Assembly: GCA_036001325.1 (NCBI GenBank)
Contig: DASYUK010000331.1
Coordinates: 1-28,329, forward strand
Direction of reading: 5' to 3'
Length of the DNA: 28,329 nt
DNA from: DASVHS01 sp036001325
GTDB taxonomy: Bacteria > Acidobacteriota > Thermoanaerobaculia > Gp7-AA8
Shown here: positions 1 to 7,722 of the stretch, piece after piece
Position numbering within the stretch: the first letter of the stretch is position 1
Layout: the number at the start of each line of letters is the position of its first letter
Program-made: the position numbers and the translations under genes
The notes under the pieces: model-generated
What the model was told of the DNA's origin: nothing
The model's database searches: none
The model's input: the letters and a program-made list of their open reading frames with translations, nothing else

Positions 1-45
1 GTCTTCTGGCATACAAAATGCGACTTGAAGATAGCAGCGTAACCT

Positions 46-558
46 ATGAAAAAGACATTGATTTATCTGGCGGGCGCCGCAGTGCTCTCGGCCGCCTGTC
101 ATCGAGCCTCCGGCAACCTCCAGCGAAAAGAGCAACAACAATACGACGTCGTCCAGGAAGGGCAAGCCAGCGGCGTGACATCCACGATCAACGCTCCGGG
201 CGAAACGATACCGCCGCCGGTGTCGATGACCGGAACGAATGCCGACACCACGTCGAACTTCACACTTCCCGAGGTCTCGTCGACGGCGACGACGACTCAA
301 CCACCCGGGACGATCGCAGGAACGCTTCCGTCGACTACCGGAGGCACGGTGATGCCCGGCTATCCGCGCGACACGCCGCCGCGCCCGCGGCGCGCGCCCC
401 CGACTCCTCCCACGGACACGACATCGACATCCGTCGAAGGACCACCGCCGGCCACGAGCACGGTGCCGCCCTCGACTGACACCGCGCCTCCTCCACCGCC
501 GGAGAAGAAGGAAGAACCGAAGACCGACACCCAGCCGCCGACGACGACCACGACGTGA
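46..558 (+). CDS. Pro/Thr-rich lipoprotein of unknown function
   Basis: The 170-residue protein starts MKKTLIYLAGAAVLSAAC, a lipoprotein signal peptide with lipobox LSAAC. Cleavage would leave Cys18 as the lipidated N-terminus, so it should be anchored in a membrane facing the periplasm. The mature part has no fold I recognise. It is dominated by Pro, Thr and Ser and ends in a run of Thr residues, as expected of a disordered, wall-spanning stalk. Near residues 112-118 it has a short basic Pro/Arg patch (PPRPRR). The ATG at 46 was chosen because the signal peptide begins there; an overlapping frame starting at 18 encodes Arg/Asp-rich junk. The gene stops three bases before an inverted-repeat element. 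The low-complexity composition gives no functional clue. Confidence 0.75.
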   Translation: MKKTLIYLAGAAVLSAACHRASGNLQRKEQQQYDVVQEGQASGVTSTINAPGETIPPPVSMTGTNADTTSNFTLPEVSSTATTTQPPGTIAGTLPSTTGGTVMPGYPRDTPPRPRRAPPTPPTDTTSTSVEGPPPATSTVPPSTDTAPPPPPEKKEEPKTDTQPPTTTTT

Positions 559-560
559 TC

Positions 561-719
561 ATGGGGTCAGGTCTGTCCTTCGTCCTTTTTTCTTCAAGCC
601 GTAGAAAAACGCGGTCGTTCATCACTTCATCCATTCGTGAACGGACGGGATCAGGTCCTTGCCTCTTCCTCTTTTCTACCGGCTGGAGAAAAAAGGACGA
701 AAGACAGACCTGACCCCAT
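561..719. repeat. MITE-like inverted-repeat element (48-bp arms)
   Basis: The sequence beginning ATGGGGTCAGGTCTGTC at 561-608 returns almost perfectly as its reverse complement at 672-719. The arms differ at only a few positions, and about 63 bases separate them. The centre has a small CGTTCA/TGAACG hairpin (about 617-642) and a degenerate direct third copy of the arm (about 645-675, GGGATCAGGTC). No transposase is present. The GGGGTCAGGTCT end resembles termini I associate with elements mobilised by IS200-like (Y1) REP transposases, but that link is from memory. The element fills the lipoprotein-glyQ gap and could fold into a long hairpin in RNA. Confidence 0.75.
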
Positions 720-728
720 CTCCTCCAT

Positions 729-734
729 TAGAAT
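729..734 (+). promoter_or_regulatory. Candidate -10 box for glyQ
   Basis: TAGAAT lies only 8 bases before the glyQ ATG at 743. Transcription starting 6 to 8 bases downstream of it would give an almost leaderless mRNA. No Shine-Dalgarno sequence is visible and no good -35 box was found; the upstream sequence is the end of the inverted-repeat element. Confidence 0.35.
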
Positions 735-742
735 GCGCCGCC

Positions 743-1630
743 ATGGCGCGCGTGACGTTCCAGTCGCTCATCCTGAATCTGCAGAATTACTGGGCGGAGC
801 GCGGATGCATGATCGAGCAGCCGCTCGATCTGGAAGTCGGCGCCGGCACGATGCACCCGGCGACGTTCCTCCGCGTCCTCGGCCCTGAACCGTGGAACGT
901 AGCGTACGTGCAACCGTCGCGACGTCCCGCCGACGGTCGCTACGGTGACAATCCCTTCCGCCTCGGCAAGCACTATCAGTTTCAAGTGATACTGAAACCA
1001 ATGCCGATCGATGTGCAGGAGATCTATCTCGATTCGCTTCGAGCGATCGGACTCGATCTCACTCGCCACGACATCCGCTTCGAGGAAGACAATTGGGAAT
1101 CGCCGACGCTCGGCGCGTGGGGCGTCGGATGGCAGATCCTGCTCGACGGCATGGAGATCACGCAGTTCACGTACTTCCAGCAGGCCGGCGGAATCGATCT
1201 CGCTCCGATCTCGGCTGAGCTGACGTACGGCATCGAGCGTCTGACGATGTTCCTGTCGCGACAATCTTCCGTCTTCGACATCGAATGGGGCGCCGGATTC
1301 GATTACGGTCCCGTCCGGCGGCAGGATGAATACGAGTTCTCGAAGTATTACTTCGAAGTCGCCGACATCGATCTGCACTGGCGTCTTCTCGACCTCTACG
1401 AAGCCGAGGCGCGCCGCTGTCTCGATGCGCAGCTCGTGTTGCCCGCCTACGAGTGGACGCTGAAGTGCTCGCATCTCTTCAACACGCTCGATGCACGCGG
1501 TGCTGTTTCCGTGACGGAGCGCGTGGCGGTGATCAAACGCGTGCGCGATCTCGCCATCCGCTGTGCCGAGCAGTATCTCGAGGCGCGGCGTGAGCTCGGA
1601 TTTCCGCTGCTGCAACAGAAAGCGTCCTGA
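743..1630 (+). CDS. glyQ: Glycyl-tRNA synthetase alpha subunit
   Basis: The alpha subunit of the tetrameric (alpha2beta2) class II glycyl-tRNA synthetase carries the aminoacylation active site that activates glycine with ATP and charges tRNA-Gly in the cytoplasm. The 295-residue product matches the family's usual length of about 300. It begins MARVTFQSLILNLQNYW, has the class II motif 2 region (YVQPSRRPADGRYGDNP, about residues 55-71) and motif 3 (ELTYGIERL, about 160-168), and ends with the typical FNTLDARGAVSVTER segment. The frame is open upstream to 659, but that extension is translated inverted repeat, so the ATG at 743 was chosen. The TGA at 1628-1630 shares its A with the glyS ATG, which indicates translational coupling of the two subunits. 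Confidence 0.97.
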   Translation: MARVTFQSLILNLQNYWAERGCMIEQPLDLEVGAGTMHPATFLRVLGPEPWNVAYVQPSRRPADGRYGDNPFRLGKHYQFQVILKPMPIDVQEIYLDSLRAIGLDLTRHDIRFEEDNWESPTLGAWGVGWQILLDGMEITQFTYFQQAGGIDLAPISAELTYGIERLTMFLSRQSSVFDIEWGAGFDYGPVRRQDEYEFSKYYFEVADIDLHWRLLDLYEAEARRCLDAQLVLPAYEWTLKCSHLFNTLDARGAVSVTERVAVIKRVRDLAIRCAEQYLEARRELGFPLLQQKAS

Positions 1631-3726
1631 TGTCCGAGTACTTCTTCGAGCTGCTCGCCGAAGAGATTCCGGCGTGGATGCACGACGCGGCACAGACGGC
1701 ACTCAAGGAAAAACTGACGCACATCACGAACGAGGCGAACATCACGATCAACAGCACGCCGCGGCGGATCGCGATCTATCTCTCGAATCTGCCGCTGAAA
1801 GATGAGGATCGCGAGCAGGAGGTCAAAGGTCCGCCGAAGAAGAGTGCGTTCGACGGGAGCGGCAAGCCGACGCAGGCGCTGCAGGGCTTCCTGAAAAAGA
1901 ACAACGCGACAGTCGAGGACATCCTCGACTCCGGCGACGAATATGTCCGCATTCGCCGCCGCGTCGAAGGCAAGAAGACGACGGATCTTCTTCGGGAGCG
2001 CGTGCCGCAGATCGTCGAGTCGCTCCGTTGGCCGAAGATGATGCGCTGGGGAACGGGGGACCACGCATACATCCGCCCGGTGCACTCGGTCGTTTCGGTC
2101 TTCGACGGCGAGCATCTTCCGATCGAGATCTTCGGCGTCGCTTCGAGTACACAGACCGTGGGACATCGCATCCTCGCGCCGGCTGCGTTCGGCGTCACGT
2201 CGTACAACGACTACGTGACGAAGCTCGAGCTGGCGCGCGTCGTCGTGGACGCCATGCGCCGCCGTCATGTCATGGCTGAGCGCGCACGCGTCCTCGGCAA
2301 TGAGGTGCGCGGCACGCCATCGATCGAGGCCTCGATCTGGTCGCAGTGGCAGTACCTCACCGAATATCCCGGCGTCGTGCGCGCGGAGTTTCGACGTGAA
2401 TACCTCGTTCTGCCGGAGGAAGTGCTGGTCACGGTGATGCGCGTCCATCAGAAGCAGCTTCCCATTCGCGATGCGCACGAAAAGCTGACGCCATACTTTC
2501 TCGCCGTGCTCGACAACGAGGCCGATCCCGACGGCAACGCCGCCTACGGAAACTCGTTCGTGACAAATGCGCGCTTCGCTGACGCGAAATTCTTTTACGA
2601 GACCGACCGCAAGAAAAAACTGGAGGAGCGAGTCGAGTCGCTGTCGCACCTCCAGTTTCAAGAGCAGCTCGGAAATTACCTCGAAAAGACGAAGCGCATC
2701 CGCAAAATCGCCGAGGCGATCAATGGAGAGATCGGTGGCGATCAGGCGGCGCTTCGCGCGGCCGGTCTGTGCAAAGCCGATCTCGTCACCGAGATGGTCA
2801 AAGAATTCACGGATCTGCAGGGAAGAATCGGCGGCATCTATGCGCGGGAGGAAGGGGAGCCGCTCGATGTCTGGCAGGCGATCTACGATCACTACCAGCC
2901 GGTCAACATTGACGACTCGCTTCCGCGGACGATCTCCGGCGCGGTCGTCTCGCTGGCCGATCGCATCGACACGCTGGTCGGATTCTTTCGCATCGGCGCG
3001 AAACCGTCCGGATCAAAAGATCCTTTCGCGCTGCGCCGGGCCGCGCAAGGAGTCGTGCAGATCCTTCTCAATCGCGATCAGCGACAGATTCGCGTCGGCG
3101 TCGATCGGTTGATCGATTTCGGTATTGAGGCGCATGGTGTGGCGCCGGCGATCCCGCCGGCGGACGCCGCCGCGATCGGCGGCTCCACACTCAAACACGA
3201 TCTGCTAGCCTTCTTCGCCGAACGCGTCCGAACGATCCTCGAGGCGTCCGCGTATGGCTTCGCCTACGACGAGATCGCCGCGGCGATGGAGGCCGGATGG
3301 GCCTCTTCGCTCACTGACCTGGTCGATCGCCTCGAAGCGCTCAAGGCGATGCGCAATGAGGCGAACTTCCTCTCGATTCTCGATTCGGCAAAGCGCATTG
3401 CCAATATCACCACCGGCCACCAGTCGACGCGCGTCGACGCGTCGAAGCTCGAGAATGATGTCGAGAAGCGGCTCGATCAGCTCGCCGATGCCGTCAGCGA
3501 ACAGATCGACGAGATGATCGCTGACAGGCGGTATCGCAGCGCGCTCGAGTCGTTCGCAGCCATGGCCCCGGAGCTGGAGAGATTCTTCAAAGATGTGATG
3601 GTCATGGTCGATGATGAAGGCGTGAGGAAGAACCGTATGTCGCTGCTGCGGAAAGTCGGCGGCGCGGTCATGAAGGTGGCGGACGTAACGAAGATCGTGG
3701 TCGATCGCCGCGACTATCGAGCGTGA
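1630..3726 (+). CDS. glyS: Glycyl-tRNA synthetase beta subunit
   Basis: The beta subunit binds tRNA-Gly and completes the bacterial alpha2beta2 enzyme. The 698-residue product is slightly longer than the usual roughly 690. It has the N-terminal SEYFFELLAEEIP motif, the central VRPVHS-like segment (YIRPVHSVVSVF), the conserved SLADRIDTLVGFF...GSKDPFALRR region at about residues 440-470, and a C-terminal helical, DALR-like anticodon-binding domain ending near MRKNRMSLL-type sequence. Residues 503-521 (GVAPAIPPADAAAIGGSTL) are encoded by a palindromic repeat inserted in frame. That insert sits between two predicted helices where a loop is expected, and it probably explains the small excess length. 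The gene overlaps glyQ upstream and the next lipoprotein gene downstream by one base each (TGATG). Confidence 0.97.
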   Translation: MSEYFFELLAEEIPAWMHDAAQTALKEKLTHITNEANITINSTPRRIAIYLSNLPLKDEDREQEVKGPPKKSAFDGSGKPTQALQGFLKKNNATVEDILDSGDEYVRIRRRVEGKKTTDLLRERVPQIVESLRWPKMMRWGTGDHAYIRPVHSVVSVFDGEHLPIEIFGVASSTQTVGHRILAPAAFGVTSYNDYVTKLELARVVVDAMRRRHVMAERARVLGNEVRGTPSIEASIWSQWQYLTEYPGVVRAEFRREYLVLPEEVLVTVMRVHQKQLPIRDAHEKLTPYFLAVLDNEADPDGNAAYGNSFVTNARFADAKFFYETDRKKKLEERVESLSHLQFQEQLGNYLEKTKRIRKIAEAINGEIGGDQAALRAAGLCKADLVTEMVKEFTDLQGRIGGIYAREEGEPLDVWQAIYDHYQPVNIDDSLPRTISGAVVSLADRIDTLVGFFRIGAKPSGSKDPFALRRAAQGVVQILLNRDQRQIRVGVDRLIDFGIEAHGVAPAIPPADAAAIGGSTLKHDLLAFFAERVRTILEASAYGFAYDEIAAAMEAGWASSLTDLVDRLEALKAMRNEANFLSILDSAKRIANITTGHQSTRVDASKLENDVEKRLDQLADAVSEQIDEMIADRRYRSALESFAAMAPELERFFKDVMVMVDDEGVRKNRMSLLRKVGGAVMKVADVTKIVVDRRDYRA
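3137..3190. repeat. Double-hairpin palindromic element inside glyS
   Basis: The 54-bp element has an outer stem GTGTGG (3137-3142)/CCACAC (3185-3190) enclosing two hairpins. The first is CGCCGGCG-ATCC-CGCCGGCG (3143-3162) and the second is GCCGCCG-CGAT-CGGCGGC (3166-3183), separated by GAC. A close relative with the same layout lies at 16964-17020. Its length is a multiple of three and it keeps the glyS frame open. Confidence 0.8.
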
Positions 3727-4895
3727 TGCGACGTTTTGTCCTGATCGCGTTGGTGCTCGCCGCGTGCCGTGAGGCGCCGGTGTCCCCACCGGCGCGCGCC
3801 GCTCAGGACAGCGGCGCCCCACAGAGCCAGCCTGACGATTCCGAGCGCGGCAATCTTCTCAACATCGCCCTCGGCGCCTCGGTCGTTTCGCGGACCGCGG
3901 AGCTGACGCTGGACTATTCCGCGCTGCGCGCGATCGACGGCGATCCGGCCAGTTCGTGGAGATCTACTTCCTACGATGCCAAGGACCAGACGATCGTGTT
4001 CGCTTTGCCCGCACGGACGCGGATCGAGAAGATCGGCATTCGCACGGAGAGAGAAGAGTCGTTTCGTGCCGGCGGGTTACAGGTTGATTCTTCGATCGAC
4101 GGAGTGAATTTCGCACCGCTCGCTTCGTTGAAGCTCGCTGCGACCGGCGACCTGCAACTCTTTCCCATCCCGCCGCGAGACATCGTCTATCTCCGCGTGA
4201 CGACGGCCGAGGCGCCGGGACGGTTCGCGACATTGCAATCGGTGCAGGTGCGCGGCCAATGGGAAGAGACGCCCAAGCAACAGCCGATCGCCGGCTGCTG
4301 GTCGATCAATCGATTCGCTTCACAGTTCAAGACCGATCGCGGCCGGATCGTGGGAACGATCGCCGGTGATCATCCGATTTCTCTAGACGGCGATTGGGAC
4401 GGTCTGGTTTACAGGTTCCTCTGGATCAGCGGGCCGGATCGCGGCTTCGGTCTGATCACGACCGCGCCCGACGGCAAGCATCTGAGCGGCCTGCGATGGT
4501 ACATGGAGCCGACCGCCGAATCGTCGGCGGAGAGCTGGTTCAGCGAGCGATCATCCTGCAGCCGCGCGCCGGCGAGCGAAGATGTGCGCCTCCTCTTTCT
4601 GCGAAGGAGTGGACGGCTCCCGCTGTACGGTTCCGATGAAGCCACTCTCGATTTCCTCGCCAGAGTTCCGGGACGAGGGCGTCTCATCTCCCGAGAATTC
4701 CGGCAGCCGACTGCGGAAGAGAATCGCCGGCGCGCGCAAGCGCGCCTGGACTCGCTTCGCGAGGCGATGAAGAAACGCGGCGGCGATTCCACCCGCTTCG
4801 ATTGGGTCGCCACCGGAAGCGAGAACCCGCCGCGGCCGATCGAGAACGAGATGATGCGCGTGCTGTACAGCGTCATCGACCTCGAAACGCGCTGA
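3726..4895 (+). CDS. Lipoprotein with discoidin-like (F5/8 type C) domain
   Basis: The 389-residue protein starts MRRFVLIALVLAAC, a short lipoprotein signal with Cys14 as the lipidated residue. Residues about 40-175 resemble a galactose-binding-like discoidin domain: a LNIALGASVVSRTAE start, AIDGDPASSWRS, IVFALPARTRIEKIGIR and a closing SVQVRG strand. Such domains usually bind carbohydrate or other surface ligands. The C-terminal third (LLFLRRSGRLPLYGSDEATLD, then a charged helix with ENRRRAQARLDSLREAMKKRG) is weakly reminiscent of OmpA-type peptidoglycan-binding domains; that is a guess. The ATG at 3726 overlaps the glyS stop (TGATG). A GTG at 3723 is also in frame but would only add one residue. 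The coupling to glyS is conspicuous for a surface protein and need not be functional. Confidence 0.75.
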   Translation: MRRFVLIALVLAACREAPVSPPARAAQDSGAPQSQPDDSERGNLLNIALGASVVSRTAELTLDYSALRAIDGDPASSWRSTSYDAKDQTIVFALPARTRIEKIGIRTEREESFRAGGLQVDSSIDGVNFAPLASLKLAATGDLQLFPIPPRDIVYLRVTTAEAPGRFATLQSVQVRGQWEETPKQQPIAGCWSINRFASQFKTDRGRIVGTIAGDHPISLDGDWDGLVYRFLWISGPDRGFGLITTAPDGKHLSGLRWYMEPTAESSAESWFSERSSCSRAPASEDVRLLFLRRSGRLPLYGSDEATLDFLARVPGRGRLISREFRQPTAEENRRRAQARLDSLREAMKKRGGDSTRFDWVATGSENPPRPIENEMMRVLYSVIDLETR

Positions 4896-4924
4896 GTTTG
4901 AAGCATAATCGCGCTGCCAAAGCG

Positions 4925-7036
4925 ATGACGAAATACGTCTACTACTTCGGCGACGGTCACGCCGAAGGAAACGCGAAGATGAAGGACATTCTCGGCGGGA
5001 AGGGCGCAGGCCTGGCCGAGATGACCAACATCGGCGTTCCGGTTCCAGCCGGCTTCACGATCTCGACCGAGGTGTGCACGTATTTTTACGAGCACGACAA
5101 GAGCTATCCGTCAGAGCTGAAGAAAGACGTCGCCGAGAATCTCGCGTGCGTCGAGAAATCGGTCGGTCGCAAATTCGGCGACAAGTCGAAGCCGCTGCTC
5201 GTCTCCGTCCGATCGGGCGCGCGTGCGTCGATGCCCGGCATGATGGACACCATCCTCAACCTCGGCCTCAACGATGAGACTGTGCAGGGGCTCGCGAAAT
5301 CGTCGGGCGATGAGCGCTTCGCCTTCGACTCCTATCGCCGCTTCATCCAGATGTACTCCGACGTCGTCCTCGACATCGACAAGGAGAAGTTCGAGCACGA
5401 GCTGTTCGCCGTGCGCGATCGCGCCAGCGCAAAGAGCGACGCGCAGATCCCGGCGAAGAGCCTGAAAGAGCTCATCGAGACCTACAAGAAAATCGTTACC
5501 GAGCACGGCAAACAATTCCCGCAGAAGGTCGAGGAACAGCTCTGGGGCGCGATCGGCGCCGTATTCGACTCCTGGAACAACCAGCGCGCCATCACCTATC
5601 GCAAGCTGAACGCAATTCCCGACGAGTGGGGCACCGCGGTGAACGTTCAGTCGATGGTCTTCGGCAACATGGGCGATGACTGCGCCACCGGCGTCGCCTT
5701 CACACGCGATCCATCGACCGGCGCGAAGCGCTTCTATGGCGAGTATCTGCCGAACGCACAGGGTGAAGACGTCGTAGCCGGCATCCGCACGCCGCTGCCA
5801 ATCACGAAAGCACAAGTCGTCGACGACGAGAAGTCGCTCGAAGAAACGATGCCGAGCGTCTTCGCGCAACTGCAGGACGTCTACAAGAAGCTCGAAGCGC
5901 ATTACCGCGACATGCAGGACATCGAGTTCACGATCGAGTCGGGGAAGCTTTACCTCCTGCAGACGCGGACCGGAAAGCGCACGGGCTTCGCCGCGGTGAA
6001 GATCGCTTGCGACATGGTTGACGAAGGTCTGATCAAGGAGATGGAAGCAGTCGAGCGTGTCGAAGCCGGCCAGATCGTGCAACTTCTTGCGCCCGTGTTC
6101 GACGCGAAAGAAAAACAGAAGGCGCTCCACGACGGCCGCCTGCTCGCGCGCGGACTTCCGGCCGGACCGGGAGCGGCGGCCGGGCGCATCGCATTCAACG
6201 CCGATCACGCGGTGGAGATGGCGAAGAGCGGTCCGGCGATTCTCGTGCGCGTCGAGACATCGCCGGAAGACATCGCCGGCATGCACAGCGCCGCGGGGAT
6301 CCTCACGACGCGCGGCGGTCTGACTTCACACGCCGCGGTCGTCGCGCGTGGCATGGGACGGCCATGCGTCGTCGGCGCAGGCGCGCTCAGCGTCGACTAC
6401 GGCCGCGGTGAGCTGCGGGCCGAAGGCCGCGAGCCGCTCGAAGAACGCGACTGGCTGTCGATCGACGGTACGACCGGCGAGATCATCAGCGGACAACTTC
6501 CGACGCGCCCCTCGGAAATCATCCAGGTGCTGCTCGAGAAGTCGATGAAGCCGGAGGATTCGGAGATCTTCCGCAACTTCGATCGTCTTCTCAAATGGGC
6601 CGACTCGATTCGCACTCTCGGCGTGCGCACAAACGCCGACACGCCGCAGGACGCGCGCGTGGCCCGGCTCTTCGGCGCTCATGGCATCGGCCTCTGTCGG
6701 ACCGAGCACATGTTCTTTCAGGAAGAGCGCATCCTGCGCGTGCGCGAGATGATCCTCGCCCGCGATGAAAAAGGGCGGCGGCACGCGCTCGATCAGCTCC
6801 TGCCGTTTCAGAAAGGCGACTTCGAAGGAATCTTCCGCGAGTTGAACGGAATGCCGGTGACGATCCGGCTCCTCGATCCGCCGCTGCACGAATTCCTTCC
6901 GCAGACCGAGGCGCAGATCTCGACGGTGGCACGCGATATGGGTTGGGGGGTCAATGAGCTACGCGCGAAGGTCAATCAGCTTCACGAAATGAATCCCATG
7001 CTCGGCCATCGCGGCTGCCGGCTCGGCATCACCTAG
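4925..7036 (+). CDS. ppdK: Pyruvate, phosphate dikinase, N-terminal part (ends at in-frame TAG)
   Basis: PPDK interconverts pyruvate, ATP and phosphate with phosphoenolpyruvate, AMP and pyrophosphate in central carbon metabolism. This frame gives 703 residues. They hold the N-terminal ATP-grasp domain (start MTKYVYYFGDGHAEGNAKMKD; SVRSGARASMPGMMDTILNLG), the phosphohistidine swivel domain with catalytic His469 in TRGGLTSHAAVVARGMG, and the first part of the PEP/pyruvate barrel (GIGLCRTEHMF; NPMLGHRGCRLGIT). The TAG at 7034-7036 follows GIT exactly where the family has Tyr (GITYPEIYEMQ), and the same frame continues uninterrupted to 7651. The protein made up to the TAG would lack the catalytic Cys and the rest of the barrel, and is presumably inactive. 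ATG 4925 was chosen because conserved PPDK sequence starts there. A CATAAT at 4904-4909 could be its -10 box. Confidence 0.93.
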   Translation: MTKYVYYFGDGHAEGNAKMKDILGGKGAGLAEMTNIGVPVPAGFTISTEVCTYFYEHDKSYPSELKKDVAENLACVEKSVGRKFGDKSKPLLVSVRSGARASMPGMMDTILNLGLNDETVQGLAKSSGDERFAFDSYRRFIQMYSDVVLDIDKEKFEHELFAVRDRASAKSDAQIPAKSLKELIETYKKIVTEHGKQFPQKVEEQLWGAIGAVFDSWNNQRAITYRKLNAIPDEWGTAVNVQSMVFGNMGDDCATGVAFTRDPSTGAKRFYGEYLPNAQGEDVVAGIRTPLPITKAQVVDDEKSLEETMPSVFAQLQDVYKKLEAHYRDMQDIEFTIESGKLYLLQTRTGKRTGFAAVKIACDMVDEGLIKEMEAVERVEAGQIVQLLAPVFDAKEKQKALHDGRLLARGLPAGPGAAAGRIAFNADHAVEMAKSGPAILVRVETSPEDIAGMHSAAGILTTRGGLTSHAAVVARGMGRPCVVGAGALSVDYGRGELRAEGREPLEERDWLSIDGTTGEIISGQLPTRPSEIIQVLLEKSMKPEDSEIFRNFDRLLKWADSIRTLGVRTNADTPQDARVARLFGAHGIGLCRTEHMFFQEERILRVREMILARDEKGRRHALDQLLPFQKGDFEGIFRELNGMPVTIRLLDPPLHEFLPQTEAQISTVARDMGWGVNELRAKVNQLHEMNPMLGHRGCRLGIT
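7034..7036 (+). other. In-frame amber codon at ppdK codon 704
   Basis: The codons read ACC TAG CCC GAA ATC TAC GAG ATG. The conserved family sequence at this point is Thr-Tyr-Pro-Glu-Ile-Tyr, so a single change of TAC or TAT to TAG explains the break. TAG is also the natural terminal codon of at least five genes in this window, including this ppdK itself at 7649-7651, so genome-wide reassignment of TAG is unlikely. Confidence 0.9.
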
Positions 7037-7651
7037 CCCGAAATCTACGAGATGCAGGTGCGCGCGATCTATCAGGCCGCGTGCGACGTGAAGAAAGCCG
7101 GCATCGAGGTCCATCCCGAAGTCATGATTCCGCTCGTCGGCACGATCGGAGAGTTGCAACTGACCGTGGACATGACCCGTCGCGTCGCCACCGAGACGTC
7201 GAAAGAGCGCGGAGTGGAAATCCCGATCGTCGTCGGCACGATGATCGAGATCCCGCGCGCCGCGCTGATCGCCGACAAGCTCGGCGCGATCGCGGAGTTC
7301 TTCTCGTTCGGAACGAACGATCTGACGCAGATGACGTTCGGCTACTCACGCGATGACGCCGGAAGTTTTCTCCCCGAGTATGTCGAAAAGAAGATTCTGC
7401 CGAAGGATCCGTTCGAATCGATCGATCAGGAAGGCGTCGGCCAGCTTGTGCGCGTGGGCACCGAGCGCGGTCGATCGGCGAACCCTGAATTGAAGGTCGG
7501 CGTCTGCGGCGAGCACGGCGGCGATCCCGATTCGATCCGCTTCTTCCGCTCGTGCAATCTCAACTATGTGTCGTGCTCGCCCTATCGCGTACCTGTGGCG
7601 CGACTGGCCGCCGCGCAAGCGGAATTGGAACAGAAGGCTTACGAGGGGTAG
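7037..7651 (+). CDS. ppdK: Pyruvate, phosphate dikinase, C-terminal part
   Basis: This is the continuation of ppdK after the TAG, in the same frame; the first in-frame ATG is at 7052. It encodes the remaining 204 residues of what would be a 908-residue enzyme, close to the usual PPDK length. It contains the rest of the PEP/pyruvate-binding barrel: PLVGTIGEL, IEIPRAALIADKLG, the FFSFGTNDLTQMTFGYSRDDAGSFL block split by its Asn/Asp ligands, and catalytic Cys861 in VGVCGEHGGDP. The end RVPVARLAAAQAELE is typical of the family. There is no frameshift or other damage, and codon use matches the first part. This favours a very recent mutation, a strain polymorphism or a sequencing error over an old pseudogene. 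Independent translation from 7052 would not make a functional enzyme. Confidence 0.9.
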   Translation, partial: PEIYEMQVRAIYQAACDVKKAGIEVHPEVMIPLVGTIGELQLTVDMTRRVATETSKERGVEIPIVVGTMIEIPRAALIADKLGAIAEFFSFGTNDLTQMTFGYSRDDAGSFLPEYVEKKILPKDPFESIDQEGVGQLVRVGTERGRSANPELKVGVCGEHGGDPDSIRFFRSCNLNYVSCSPYRVPVARLAAAQAELEQKAYEG

Positions 7652-7713
7652 TCCTTGGTCGTTAGTCCTTAGTCGTTAGTCGTTGGCCGCTAACGACTAA
7701 GGACCAGGGACTA
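7649..7713. repeat. Palindrome of short tandem units between ppdK and dedA
   Basis: TAGTCCTTGGTC (7649-7660) pairs with GACCAGGGACTA (7702-7713) with one mismatch. Inside it, GTCCTTAGTCGTTAG (7665-7679) pairs perfectly with CTAACGACTAAGGAC (7690-7704). The left arm has an extra 7-base unit (GTTAGTC), so the arms are built from variants of a short repeated word. The element starts at the ppdK stop codon and separates two convergent genes. It could act as a two-way RNA hairpin barrier, but there is no T-tract for a classical terminator. Confidence 0.75.
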
Positions 7714-7722
7714 GCGACGACT

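Noticed and set aside
1447..2892. Long minus-strand ORF (481 codons) opposite glyQ/glyS
   Set aside because: It is a shadow of the glyQ and glyS frames: Arg/Asp-rich, with no recognisable domain, and both sense genes are certain.
5111..6286. Minus-strand ORF of 391 codons opposite ppdK
   Set aside because: Antisense shadow of a strongly conserved gene, with biased His/Leu/Arg composition.
7034..7036. Pyrrolysine or general TAG recoding as the explanation for the ppdK amber
   Set aside because: TAG is the normal stop for ppdK itself, the gene at 8379, the mccB-like gene, the membrane-protein gene, nfo and DUF72. The family residue here is Tyr, not a Pyl site.
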